From NCBI RefSeq assembly GCF_900112365.1, contig NZ_FOLQ01000003.1, positions 1-64,000 on the forward strand: DNA of 64,000 nucleotides, in the 5' to 3' direction. This stretch comes from Spirosoma endophyticum. GTDB taxonomy: Bacteria; Bacteroidota; Bacteroidia; Cytophagales; Spirosomataceae. Below are positions 44,485 through 52,693 of this stretch, piece by piece (within the stretch, counting starts at the first letter, position 1; each line of letters begins with the position of its first letter). The notes below the pieces were generated by a model. It searched no databases. It saw only the letters and a list, made by a program, of their open reading frames with translations, and had not been told where the DNA came from. A program made the translations under genes and the position numbers.

Positions 44485-45047
44485 AGATACCCTTCTGCTG
44501 GGCGTCCATCTGCAAATCGTTTATCCGACTGTAATTTTTGTTGCAATAGCATTCGGGCTCGGGAGTACTGTGATTTAGATGTTCCCTCGGCGATATCGAG
44601 CAACTCGCTAATCTCCGGGTGACTATAGCCTTCAATGGCATACAGGTTAAAGACCGTCCGGCAACCGGGCGGCAGTTCCTGAATCAGTTGTAATAGGTAT
44701 TGATAGTTTAGGGCGGGCAAACTTTCGTCGGCCTGGGGAAGCACCGGAGCCATGTCCTGTACATCGACGGTTTGTTCCCAGGGTTTCTCTTTTCGTAACT
44801 GTTTAAGGGCTGTATTGATCACGATGCGCTTCAGCCAGGCTTCCAGCGGGCACTCAAATCTAAATGAGTCGATATGCCGATAAATCTTCACAAATGCATC
44901 CTGTAACACATCTTCAGCCTCGTCGGGATCTTTTATATACCGTTTGCAAAGGACAAAAAGTTTACCGGCAAACCGCTCATAAAGCTGTCGCTGCACAATT
45001 CGGTCTTGCCGTCGGCACCCTTCTACTAATACGTATTCATCCTGCAT
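44481..45047 (-). CDS. ECF RNA polymerase sigma factor (sigma-70 family)
   Basis: 188 residues. Region 2 (YERFAGKLFVLCKRYIKDPDEAEDVLQDAFVKIYRHIDSFRF...LEAWLKRIVINTAL) and region 4 (LPPGCRTVFNLYAIEGYSHPEISELLDIAEGTSKSQYSRARMLLQ) are intact, with a short linker and no region 1. It directs transcription of an envelope-stress or nutrient regulon. Translationally coupled to the downstream membrane regulator. Confidence 0.92.
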   Translation of the reverse strand: MQDEYVLVEGCRRQDRIVQRQLYERFAGKLFVLCKRYIKDPDEAEDVLQDAFVKIYRHIDSFRFECPLEAWLKRIVINTALKQLRKEKPWEQTVDVQDMAPVLPQADESLPALNYQYLLQLIQELPPGCRTVFNLYAIEGYSHPEISELLDIAEGTSKSQYSRARMLLQQKLQSDKRFADGRPAEGYL

Positions 45048-45229
45048 ATCAACGCTGACAATCCAATGACCTCATTTGATTATGAACGGTTGGAAGCAAC
45101 CTAAAATTTTTTTCGCTTTCGCAACCGGTAGGTCCTCATGCGTTAGTTTTGCTAAATAGTGCCGCTTTGGTAGCCCCGATAAATTCTCATACGGCACCCG
45201 CTAAACACCGAAAAGAAAAGTTTCGATAC

Positions 45230-45625
45230 ATGAAGAAAGTGATTCTGACACTAATCATGCTTTGGTTCTCGGCTTCAGTCTATGTAAAGGCACAAGTCGT
45301 TGTGAACGGAATCAATGTCAACAATCTGGATATCCAGTATATTAAATTAATAGGCTATGATAAATGGAGTGTCCACTCGAAAACCTCTTCAGAAGCTATG
45401 GTCTGGCTTGATTTTGGTCAGGGATTGGATCTGCGCAAGTCGAGCGAGTTTCTAAGACCAGCGAACGGTAATAGTCAGGAACCCATCCATTTTAAGTCGG
45501 TCATCGAGGCCTTAAATTATTTATACAGAAACGGATGGGAACTCATTCAGCAATATCAACCAGAGCCTAATTCGTACCAGCATTATGTTTTGCAAAGAAG
45601 CGCTGGAAGTAAGCAAGATCGTTAG
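45230..45625 (+). CDS. Exported hypothetical protein, 131 aa
   Basis: From the ATG at 45230: signal peptide MKKVILTLIMLWFSASVYVKAQ. The mature part contains LDIQYIKLIGYDKWSVHSKTSSEAMVWLDFGQ and IEALNYLYRNGWELIQQYQ...HYVLQR. The latter (short helix, GWELIQQY, strand ending in LQR) resembles a small alpha/beta domain common in Bacteroidota hypothetical proteins. A TAGTTTTG box at 45144-45151 could be its -7, with no good -33. Function unknown. Confidence 0.65.
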   Translation: MKKVILTLIMLWFSASVYVKAQVVVNGINVNNLDIQYIKLIGYDKWSVHSKTSSEAMVWLDFGQGLDLRKSSEFLRPANGNSQEPIHFKSVIEALNYLYRNGWELIQQYQPEPNSYQHYVLQRSAGSKQDR

Positions 45626-45648
45626 GAAGCTGATTTTTAAGGATTTGC

Positions 45649-45993
45649 TTATACTGATCTTGATAAGTATTGTTTTGTATAGTCCTGGTGAAACGCACGT
45701 AGAAGGGTTTTAATGAGCACTCCTTTCACACTGCTCGCGTATAAATACGTCGTCTTTTGCTTCAGTTCAGTATCACTCATTGCACTTATTTTGCTCAGTA
45801 AATAGGTAGAAGAAATCCCGTCAACATTCACATCAAGAGGTTCACTGGCGATTGAGCTAAGTATTTTGTATTAGTCATGAACTAGTTGATAGAGTACCTC
45901 AATATCATCTTTAAGGTTAAAAAACGAGTCCTTGCGTTGACAATTCAGTAGTCCGGTACTGGTCGCCAGCATGAAAACTAAAGCCGCTTTCAT
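45649..45993 (-). pseudogene. Small lipoprotein gene interrupted by one in-frame stop codon
   Basis: Read from the ATG at 45993, the frame opens with a lipoprotein signal MKAALVFMLATSTGLLNC (lipobox LLNC, cysteine 18), runs to QLVHD at residue 40, meets TAA at 45871-45873, then continues in the same frame for 73 codons (YKILSSIASEPLDVNVDGIS ... TKQYLSRSV) to the true stop. The single nonsense codon inside an otherwise open 115-codon frame, and the natural continuation of helical sequence, point to a recently broken gene. Sequencing error or a coded stop are the alternatives. No frameshift is seen. Confidence 0.65.
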
Positions 45994-46148
45994 AAGTGAG
46001 TATTTTATTTAATTGCAAGCCTCTGGTTAAGGCAAGGGATATTAAAAAAAGACTAGAGGGCACATTATGAATAACTTAGTTGCTTGGGTTACTGACAAGT
46101 GGGTTATGAATAGTCCCACAAAAGGTCAAGGATTCGTGGTTTGGTATT

Positions 46149-46391
46149 ATGTGGTTAGGTACATCTATGTTGAGGAGTTACATTAGGCTACGCTTTTACG
46201 AGTCTCTTCCTCAACGCGAGCATACCCCTGCTATATCAAGGGCCGATATAGAATTTAGAATTAGAGCTGGTATATTAGGTGAGCAGAGTAGCTATCACTT
46301 ATTTGAAAAAGAAGAAAATGGACTAAGACCTATTCGCTCCTTCGCAAGTGACATTGATCTACTTATTCATTTAGATACTGCTGAACGATGA
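46149..46391 (+). CDS. Hypothetical protein or gene fragment, 80 aa
   Basis: Weakly supported. The frame starts without a clear ribosome site; the last 55 residues (SRADIEFRIRAGILGEQSSY ... IDLLIHLDTAER) look protein-like. In another frame, 46067-46186 encodes MNNLVAWVTDKWVMN...VVWYYVVRYIYVEELH and stops, and the two could be halves of one frameshifted gene. No family recognised. Confidence 0.3.
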   Translation: MWLGTSMLRSYIRLRFYESLPQREHTPAISRADIEFRIRAGILGEQSSYHLFEKEENGLRPIRSFASDIDLLIHLDTAER

Positions 46392-46437
46392 ATTAACCCA
46401 ATTGATTGTCATAAAAGCACTTTTACCACTCAACGAC

Positions 46438-47034
46438 ATGAACAAATTTTGTTTAACAGCAGTCCTCTGCCTCCTATTTTGCTCCTTCGCGACAGCCCAA
46501 GCAATTGACTACAAAAACTCGATTCGGGTAGGTATTGATTACATGAGTCTGGATGCACCAGACGACTTAGGTATCAGGTATGTGGCTCGCTACGCCCGGC
46601 ATTTAGCCAATGACCGTATTGTTCTAGAAGGGAGCTTTGGGTATCTCTGCATCGAGAACCGGCGATTAGTCTTTAATAATTTCTACTTCACAGGACGGCC
46701 CCGGCAGCGGGTCACGGCTGATTTAACAGTTTCATTTGATTTCCTTCGTGATGCTCGTCATGCATTACGTTTAGGTGGGGGGCCTTCTGTCTGGTATCGG
46801 AAAGACGATCGTTTGCGGGAAGCCAGATCGATTGTAGATCAGAATGGGCAAATAACAGGTGTAACAATTCTTAATGAAAAAGTAGATGAAGCCAACTTTG
46901 GGTATCATCTAGCCGCTGAATACGAGTATATAATTGGCGCTCGAACTACCTTAGCTGCCCAGGTAGGTATGGCCAATCTAGCCAGAGCAGGCATCAGTTC
47001 GATAGTCGGTATAAATGTCGGTTACCGATTTTAA
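46438..47034 (+). CDS. Predicted outer-membrane beta-barrel protein
   Basis: 198 residues from the ATG at 46438, opening a signal peptide (MNKFCLTAVLCLLFCSFATAQ). Strands with alternating aromatic residues follow (IRVGIDYMSLDAPDDLGIRYVARYARHL, RIVLEGSFGYLCIENRR, HALRLGGGPSVWYRKDDR, FGYHLAAEYEYIIGARTTLAAQVGMANL), ending VGINVGYRF with terminal phenylalanine. Small-barrel (OmpA/OmpW-like) layout; function unknown. Within the accessory patch. Confidence 0.68.
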   Translation: MNKFCLTAVLCLLFCSFATAQAIDYKNSIRVGIDYMSLDAPDDLGIRYVARYARHLANDRIVLEGSFGYLCIENRRLVFNNFYFTGRPRQRVTADLTVSFDFLRDARHALRLGGGPSVWYRKDDRLREARSIVDQNGQITGVTILNEKVDEANFGYHLAAEYEYIIGARTTLAAQVGMANLARAGISSIVGINVGYRF

Positions 47035-47101
47035 CTTTTATAAGAGTAAAGGCTTTTTTGCAATTTACTGCTCTGTTTAGCTCAGCCCCTTGTATAAACT
47101 T

Positions 47102-47120
47102 AGTGGCTGTTGCAAAAGTC
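47102..47120 (+). repeat. IS-like terminal repeat, left copy
   Basis: AGTGGCTGTTGCAAAAGTC is matched in inverted orientation 16 of 19 by bases 47537-47555, across a 435-base span holding one immunity-like gene. The GGCTGTTGCAAAAGTC form is reminiscent of insertion-sequence ends. No transposase is present. Confidence 0.45.
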
Positions 47121-47199
47121 GGTGGTAATTTAATTCCTCCTTATTAACTACTGAGTCGCCATTCGTTGCTGATCGCTATAAAGCTCATACTATATACAC

Positions 47200-47526
47200 A
47201 TGAAAAGACTAACCCCTAAGATCAAAAGTCACGTGGACATAATTACTATCGATAATGAAGACGATGATGAAGGAGAAATAACGAAATGGCAAGATATCTT
47301 AATTCATGGCAATCCGGAGGGATTAAAGTCTTTGGGAAGGTTTTTAATCCGAATTGCCGAATTGAATCAAGATGCCATACATGACCTCCCAATTGGAGCA
47401 AGAGAGCACTTCCATTTGAGTCCTAACCGGGATCTAAGTAAAACTTCATCGGAAGTGATTGTCGGAAGGCTAGATGCCAAGGGGACTGGTAGCTTCTATG
47501 ATATGTACGTTTCAAAAGACGAATAA
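47200..47526 (+). CDS. Imm32-like orphan immunity protein
   Basis: 108 residues, cytosolic. The sequence follows the Imm32-type pattern: an acidic strand region, then HGNPEGLKSLGRFLIRIAEL, DLPIGAREHFHLSPNRDLSKTSSEVIVGRL. Such proteins usually neutralise polymorphic toxins of contact-dependent or secreted systems, and often occur as extra immunity copies. No toxin gene is in the window, and the gene is bracketed by IS-like inverted repeats. The family name is from memory of the motif, not a search. Confidence 0.6.
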   Translation: MKRLTPKIKSHVDIITIDNEDDDEGEITKWQDILIHGNPEGLKSLGRFLIRIAELNQDAIHDLPIGAREHFHLSPNRDLSKTSSEVIVGRLDAKGTGSFYDMYVSKDE

Positions 47527-47536
47527 GCGCCCTCTA

Positions 47537-47555
47537 GACTTTTGCAGTAGCCACC
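47537..47555 (-). repeat. IS-like terminal repeat, right copy
   Basis: Inverted partner of 47102-47120 (reading GGTGGCTACTGCAAAAGTC on the minus strand). It continues inward as TAGAGGGCGC, and a related stretch AAAAGACTAGAGGGCAC occurs at 46047-46063, suggesting several decayed copies of one mobile-element end. Confidence 0.45.
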
Positions 47556-47690
47556 TAATTCATATAATAAGGCCGGAATAAGTGCAGAATAAAGTTTTGA
47601 TCTCAAAAATAGGGATTTGCACGTATTCCAGTCTAATGATACGTTCTGTCCAAACAATACAGGAAAAAGTAGAAATCGCTGCAATTAATG

Positions 47691-47718
47691 TTGGATTCTT
47701 TATATAACCTTACCTTTG
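47691..47718 (+). promoter_or_regulatory. Promoter of the isomerase/cytochrome operon
   Basis: TTG (47691-47693) and TACCTTTG (47711-47718), 17 bases apart, resemble the Bacteroidota promoter; spacing is slightly short. The start codon is 26 bases downstream of the box. Confidence 0.5.
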
Positions 47719-47743
47719 TTACCTCTTTACTAAACGACTGGAA

Positions 47744-48601
47744 ATGAATCGTCGTGATGCGCTACGTTACTCACTGGGCATTGGCCTAGGTGTCATAACG
47801 TATCCGGCTTTTAGCCACTCCACAAACGCCAGCGCTCGCTTCAAGATTGGTGCCTGCGACTGGTCCATTGGTCCGGCGGGTGATATAAACAGTTTCGCCG
47901 TAGCAAAAAAAATTGGTCTCGACGGTGTGCAACTGAGCCTAAATACAAAAGCTGATCATGAACACCTGCGTCGGCCAGACATACAGCGGGCTTTTAAAGA
48001 AGCTGCTCAGCGAGCGGGAGTTTCAATTGGTGGCCTGGCTATTGGCCTGCTGAATGAGATTCCGTACAAATCTGACCCACGTACTGACCAATGGGTACAG
48101 GACAGTGTAGAGGTTGCCAGTGCATTGGGTGTAAAAAATATCCTGCTGGCTTTTTTTAGCAATAATGATTTGCGCGGTGACCCCAAAGGGAGGCAGGTGG
48201 TCATAGATAAGTTGAAGGCCGTGGCGCCCAAGGCCCAGAAGGCGGGTGTCGTATTAGGCATTGAGTCGTGGCTATCGGCTCCCGAACATCTGTCTATCCT
48301 GGATGCGGTGGCTTCACCGGCGGTGCAGGTTTATTATGACGTTTGCAATTCGACGGTGGGTGGATACGATATTTTTAATGAAATTCGTGAACTTGGCAAA
48401 GACCGCATTTGCGAAGTCCATCTAAAAGAAAATGACTACCTGCTCGGGCATGGGAAGGTAGATTTAGTGAAAGTCCGGCAGGCGCTGGACGATATTGGCT
48501 ATTCGGGTTGGTTACATATGGAAGGAGCTGTGCCCAAAGGCAAACCCATGCTCGACAGTTATATTGAAAACAACAAGACCGTGCGATCGCTTTTCGTGTG
48601 A
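47744..48601 (+). CDS. Sugar phosphate isomerase/epimerase-like TIM-barrel protein, exported
   Basis: 285 residues. A twin-arginine-like or signal-type N terminus MNRRDALRYSLGIGLGVITY precedes a xylose-isomerase-like TIM barrel: FKIGACDWSIGPAGDINSFAVAKKIGLDGVQLS, the metal-ligand candidates GIESWLSAPEH, VYYDVCNSTVGG, VHLKENDYLLGHGKVDL and GWLHMEGAVPKG. Role: probable isomerisation or epimerisation of a sugar derivative in the periplasm. The last base of its stop region overlaps the following gene (GTGTGA if that gene used GTG), so it forms an operon with the cytochrome/HEAT protein. Confidence 0.85.
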   Translation: MNRRDALRYSLGIGLGVITYPAFSHSTNASARFKIGACDWSIGPAGDINSFAVAKKIGLDGVQLSLNTKADHEHLRRPDIQRAFKEAAQRAGVSIGGLAIGLLNEIPYKSDPRTDQWVQDSVEVASALGVKNILLAFFSNNDLRGDPKGRQVVIDKLKAVAPKAQKAGVVLGIESWLSAPEHLSILDAVASPAVQVYYDVCNSTVGGYDIFNEIRELGKDRICEVHLKENDYLLGHGKVDLVKVRQALDDIGYSGWLHMEGAVPKGKPMLDSYIENNKTVRSLFV

Positions 48602-48615
48602 AAGAATTACCTGTT

Positions 48616-51600
48616 ATGAGAATACGTAGTTTTTCGTTTATCCCGCTTCCTTTCGTTTTAACGACAGTTGGCTTTTTATACTTGGCTGGACAGCCCGTTC
48701 ACCCTGTTCATTCAACAGCTTCATCGTTATTGCTCCAACCATCCAGGATCAATCAGCAACGTAGCATCGTAGCCGGTGATTCGGGTAAACTTTACCTGCC
48801 CGACGACCTCGAAGCAACGCTCTGGGCCGAGTCGCCCATGTTCTTCAACCCGACCAACATGGATATCGACGCTAAAGGGCGGGTATGGGTTACAGAGGCT
48901 GTAAACTATCGCAAATTCAATAACAAAGCCGAAGATCGGCTGGATCATCCGGAAGGCGAACGGGTTATGATTCTCGAGGATACCGATGGTGACGGCAAAG
49001 CCGACAATAGTAAAGTATTCGTTACAGATCCAGACCTGGTTTCCCCCCTCGGTATTGCCGTTATTGGCAACAAGATAATTGTTTCGTGTGCCCCCAATCT
49101 GGTTGTCTATACCGACGAAAACGGCGATGATAAACCTGATAAAAAAGAAATCATGCTGTCGGGATTCGGTGGTTTAGATCACGATCACTCCCTGCATGCT
49201 TTAGTGGCCGGGCCAGATGGAAATTATTATTTCAACACCGGAAATGCCGGGCCGCACATTGTGAGCGACAAAGACGGCTGGACACTACGTTCGGGAAGCC
49301 TGTACGTTGGTGGAACACCCTATAACAAAATTAATCACGGCAATCAGGTGAGTGATGATGGCCGTATCTGGACAGGTGGGCTGGCACTACGTATCCGACC
49401 GGATGGCTCATTTCTAAAGGTAATGGCACATAATTTCCGTAATAACTACGAAACCGCGCTGGATTCCTATGGCAACATGTGGCAGAACGATAACGACGAT
49501 GAGGTGATGGCTTGCCGAACAAGCTGGGTAATGGAGGGATCAAACGCGGGGTATTTTAGCGCCGATGGTACCCGAAACTGGAAAGCCGACCAACGTCCCG
49601 GTCAATCTATCCCGACAGCTCACTGGCATCAGGAAGATCCGAACGTAATTCCCGTTGGCGATATTACCGGCGCTGGCTCGCCTACGGGCATGGTTGTGTA
49701 CGAAGGTGACGAACTGGGTCTTCAATACCGGGGCATGTTGCTGAGTGCCGATGCGGGACGGAACGTAATTTTTGGCTACAAACCCGAAGTGTCTGGAGCA
49801 GGCTATAAAATGCCCCGCACCGATTTCATCAGTACGTTCCCCAAAGTAGACGAAAATTATAAGTGGAACGATGTTGACAATGACTCGCGTAAGTGGTTCC
49901 GTCCGAGCGATGTAGCGGTTGGAACAGATGGCGCTATCTATATTGCCGACTGGTATGATCCCATCGTGGGCGGTCACCAGATGAAGGATAGCAAAGGCTA
50001 CGGACGAATTTACCGCATCACACCTAAAGGCAAAAAGCTCAAAGCCCCTAAAATTGACTTAAGTTCGACGCAAGGCCAGATTGCCGCACTACTAAGCCCT
50101 GCCGTGAACGTAAGAATGGCAGGATTTGAAGCCTTGAGTGAACAGGGCGAAAAAGTGGTTGAGCCTGTTTTATCACTCGTATCGTCGTCTCCGAACCCAT
50201 ACCACCGGGCGCGGGCTATTTTTCTACTGGCGAATCTGGATGCCGAAGGGCAGTTTGAGGTTGAGCGATTATTAAAAGCGCCGGATGCCAATACTCGGGT
50301 TATAGCGCTACGTGCTTTGCGAAGTATTACACCCGAAAATTACAAATCGAATCCGGGCTTAACGGCCTCGCAACGGGCATTACTACCCTTAGTAGGAAAT
50401 CTATCGACTGATAAAAGCCCGGCTGTTCGGCGGGAAGTTGCCATTGTACTACGTGATATTCCGTACGATGAATGCCGGTTTATGCTCCTGAATCTGGTAA
50501 AAGGCTATGACGGGAAAGACCGTTGGTATTTAAATGCGCTTGGTGAAGCTGCCGATGGGAAGGAGGACGCCTTATTTGCCGATCTGGCACCAACTCTCCC
50601 GGCCAGTTCGACAGAATGGGATCAAAAGACGGCTAACCTTATTTGGGAACTGCATCCTTCCGGTGCCGTTTCTATGTTAAAAAAACGAGCCGAAGCTGAA
50701 TCCCTTTCCGCCGATGCCCGTCGACAGGCAATTGTGACGCTGGGTTTCATTAATAGCCAGCAAGCAGCTAAGGCTATGTTTGACCTGACGAAATCGCCGG
50801 ATAAAGAAATCGCCGATCAGGCGACCTATTGGACCGATTTCCGACGGGGGAATGACTGGGCCAAACTGATGAACTGGCAAGAGGTTATGCCGATGAAAGT
50901 TTCGGCCGATGAACAGAAAATGCTGACTAAGCGGGAAATGCTGCTGGACGTCAGTAAAACAGACGCTGAAAAGCGAAAAATGGCGGTGGAGATGTCGCGT
51001 GATACCGAAGGGGCTAAAATTTTGATTGGGTTAGCCGCTGAACAAAAACTGTCTGAAGACTTAATCAAGGCCGCCGGGCCGGGAATACGTACCAATAAAG
51101 ACCAGACCATTCGGACGATGGGCAAGGAGTATTTCCCCTGGAAACGCCCAACGGAAACCGCAACTGTTACTACGTCGTCAACCAAACCCGCCCCAGAATC
51201 TGTACAAGCGTCTGCTACTGAAAAAGAACCGGTAAAAACGACGCCTGTGTCTACCGTTCCTGTACAGGCTACGAATGTGGACGCTACTCCGCAAACAGAA
51301 AATAAGAGCAATCCGGCACCGGCTACACCTGTGGAAGCGCCTTCCATAAAAACTGCCGGTACGTCAGCTCCGGTTGACGCCAACTCGCCGATTGCACAAA
51401 TTGCCATGCTTATCGGCGATGAGAAAAATGGCCGCACGATTTTCAAAACGAACTGCGCTACCTGTCACCGTCATGGTCAGGTGGGGGAGGATATTGGTCC
51501 GGAACTAACCAAAATTCACCAGAAATTCGATAAGAATGGCCTCCTGGAAGCAATCGTCTATCCGAACGCTGGTATCGCCTTCGGCTATGAACCGTATATG

Positions 51601-51819
51601 GTTACCACCAAAAAAGGGCAAATGTATTATGGCTTTTTGGTGAGTGACAGTGAACAGTCTGTTACGTTAAAAGGCATCAAAGGCATCCGACATACAATCC
51701 CTGCCGACCAGGTTTCGTCCCGTCGGCAGTACAAAAACAGCCTCATGCCCGATCCTGCTCAAATGGGACTAAATCAGCAGCAATTGGCTGACCTGGCGGC
51801 TTTCTTGCTGAAGCAGTAG
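48616..51819 (+). CDS. Large PVC-type cytochrome c / beta-propeller / HEAT-repeat protein
   Basis: 1067 residues from the ATG at 48616 (a GTG at 48598 is possible). Signal-like MRIRSFSFIPLPFVLTTVGFLYLAG. Domain order: an NHL/glucose-sorbosone-dehydrogenase-like propeller (about 70-470, with FNPTNMDIDAKGRVWVTEAVNYR and the Ca-type EDTDGDGKAD), HEAT-like repeats (about 480-800), a Thr/Pro/Ala-rich linker (about 850-920), and a C-terminal cytochrome c with one CATCH motif (C947, C950, H951) and a distal MPDPAQMG methionine. This matches Bacteroidota/PVC membrane dehydrogenase-like proteins, possibly oxidising a sugar; the substrate is unknown. The neighbouring isomerase supports a carbohydrate role. 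Confidence 0.88.
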   Translation: MRIRSFSFIPLPFVLTTVGFLYLAGQPVHPVHSTASSLLLQPSRINQQRSIVAGDSGKLYLPDDLEATLWAESPMFFNPTNMDIDAKGRVWVTEAVNYRKFNNKAEDRLDHPEGERVMILEDTDGDGKADNSKVFVTDPDLVSPLGIAVIGNKIIVSCAPNLVVYTDENGDDKPDKKEIMLSGFGGLDHDHSLHALVAGPDGNYYFNTGNAGPHIVSDKDGWTLRSGSLYVGGTPYNKINHGNQVSDDGRIWTGGLALRIRPDGSFLKVMAHNFRNNYETALDSYGNMWQNDNDDEVMACRTSWVMEGSNAGYFSADGTRNWKADQRPGQSIPTAHWHQEDPNVIPVGDITGAGSPTGMVVYEGDELGLQYRGMLLSADAGRNVIFGYKPEVSGAGYKMPRTDFISTFPKVDENYKWNDVDNDSRKWFRPSDVAVGTDGAIYIADWYDPIVGGHQMKDSKGYGRIYRITPKGKKLKAPKIDLSSTQGQIAALLSPAVNVRMAGFEALSEQGEKVVEPVLSLVSSSPNPYHRARAIFLLANLDAEGQFEVERLLKAPDANTRVIALRALRSITPENYKSNPGLTASQRALLPLVGNLSTDKSPAVRREVAIVLRDIPYDECRFMLLNLVKGYDGKDRWYLNALGEAADGKEDALFADLAPTLPASSTEWDQKTANLIWELHPSGAVSMLKKRAEAESLSADARRQAIVTLGFINSQQAAKAMFDLTKSPDKEIADQATYWTDFRRGNDWAKLMNWQEVMPMKVSADEQKMLTKREMLLDVSKTDAEKRKMAVEMSRDTEGAKILIGLAAEQKLSEDLIKAAGPGIRTNKDQTIRTMGKEYFPWKRPTETATVTTSSTKPAPESVQASATEKEPVKTTPVSTVPVQATNVDATPQTENKSNPAPATPVEAPSIKTAGTSAPVDANSPIAQIAMLIGDEKNGRTIFKTNCATCHRHGQVGEDIGPELTKIHQKFDKNGLLEAIVYPNAGIAFGYEPYMVTTKKGQMYYGFLVSDSEQSVTLKGIKGIRHTIPADQVSSRRQYKNSLMPDPAQMGLNQQQLADLAAFLLKQ

Positions 51820-51841
51820 GGTTATCGTTTTGCTACGTATT

Positions 51842-51874
51842 CAGGGCTACTTAACCAGGTAGCCCTGTTTTTTT
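51842..51874 (+). terminator. Terminator inside the 3' end of the convergent cyclophilin gene
   Basis: Nine-base arms CAGGGCTAC (51842-51850) / GTAGCCCTG (51859-51867) and a seven-T tract on the plus strand. The left arm covers the cyclophilin stop codon (51847-51849), so termination signal and coding sequence overlap. Confidence 0.75.
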
Positions 51875-52428
51875 AACTCTGCGGCCGTCAGATTCAGTAC
51901 GTTTACATCCAGTTTGATTGGGTCGAAAGGCTTGTTTGTCGAGTCCGTTTTAACGGCAACGATGGCATCCACTACGTCCATTCCCTTAAAAACCTGACCA
52001 AATACCGTGAATTTGTCGTCGAGCCGATGCTCGCCTTTCTTATTCTGCACGATATAAAACTGGCATCCTGCGGACAGCATCTTGGGGTTATTGTCGCGCC
52101 CGGCTCCGACGGCTCCGTATACGTGACGAATGGCTGGCCTGAACTCCGGGTCCAGTAAATAAGGTGAGCCGGAAAAACCGGCGGGTGTATCGGGGCAACC
52201 TCCCTGCGCGACGAAGTTGTTAATGACCCGATTGAAGGTGAGCGTATCCCAATAGTTTTCGTTCGCAAGTTTAATGAAGCTGGCTTTGTGGTTGGGCGTT
52301 TCGTCATATAACCAGAAAAGTATCTCCCCTTTATTCGTCTTAATTTGCCCTATCTGATAGGTCTTCTCTACTTTCGGCGGTGTCGAGTATGAAAGGAGGT
52401 ATACGAACAAGAGTAGGATGTTTGGCAT
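51847..52428 (-). CDS. Peptidyl-prolyl cis-trans isomerase, cyclophilin type
   Basis: 193 residues with an N-terminal hydrophobic leader (MPNILLLFVYLLSYSTPP) suggesting export. The catalytic-core signature appears as TLTFNRVINNFVAQGGCPDTPAGFSGSPYL, GCQFYIVQNKK (with Q-F-x-I as in the family) and KFTVFGQVFKGMDVVDAIVAVKTDS. It accelerates prolyl isomerisation during folding of exported proteins. Convergent with the cytochrome gene. Confidence 0.9.
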   Translation of the reverse strand: MPNILLLFVYLLSYSTPPKVEKTYQIGQIKTNKGEILFWLYDETPNHKASFIKLANENYWDTLTFNRVINNFVAQGGCPDTPAGFSGSPYLLDPEFRPAIRHVYGAVGAGRDNNPKMLSAGCQFYIVQNKKGEHRLDDKFTVFGQVFKGMDVVDAIVAVKTDSTNKPFDPIKLDVNVLNLTAAELKKQGYLVK

Positions 52429-52693
52429 AGTGTTGATGAGTGAATACGTAGTAAGGGTTCAATATAAGCAGGTAAATGTAGATTTGAGTGTGTAGAGCGT
52501 TGATTTCCACTATGAAAATTATATCCATGCATGTACTTCGGGCTCAATCAGTTGATTGACCCTCGCCCACCTTTCTATGAGGTGCGCTTCGCAGCATTAA
52601 ACCCTTGTGCCTAAATCTGAGTCATAGTCGCGAACGTTGTGGAAAAACAACTGTACTTTCATCTATCCCAACGACCTACCTGTGTTACGACTT

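Noticed and set aside
50826-51446. 206-codon frame antisense to the cytochrome/HEAT gene
   Set aside because: Gly/Val/Ser-rich reverse of the Thr/Pro linker, with no other support.
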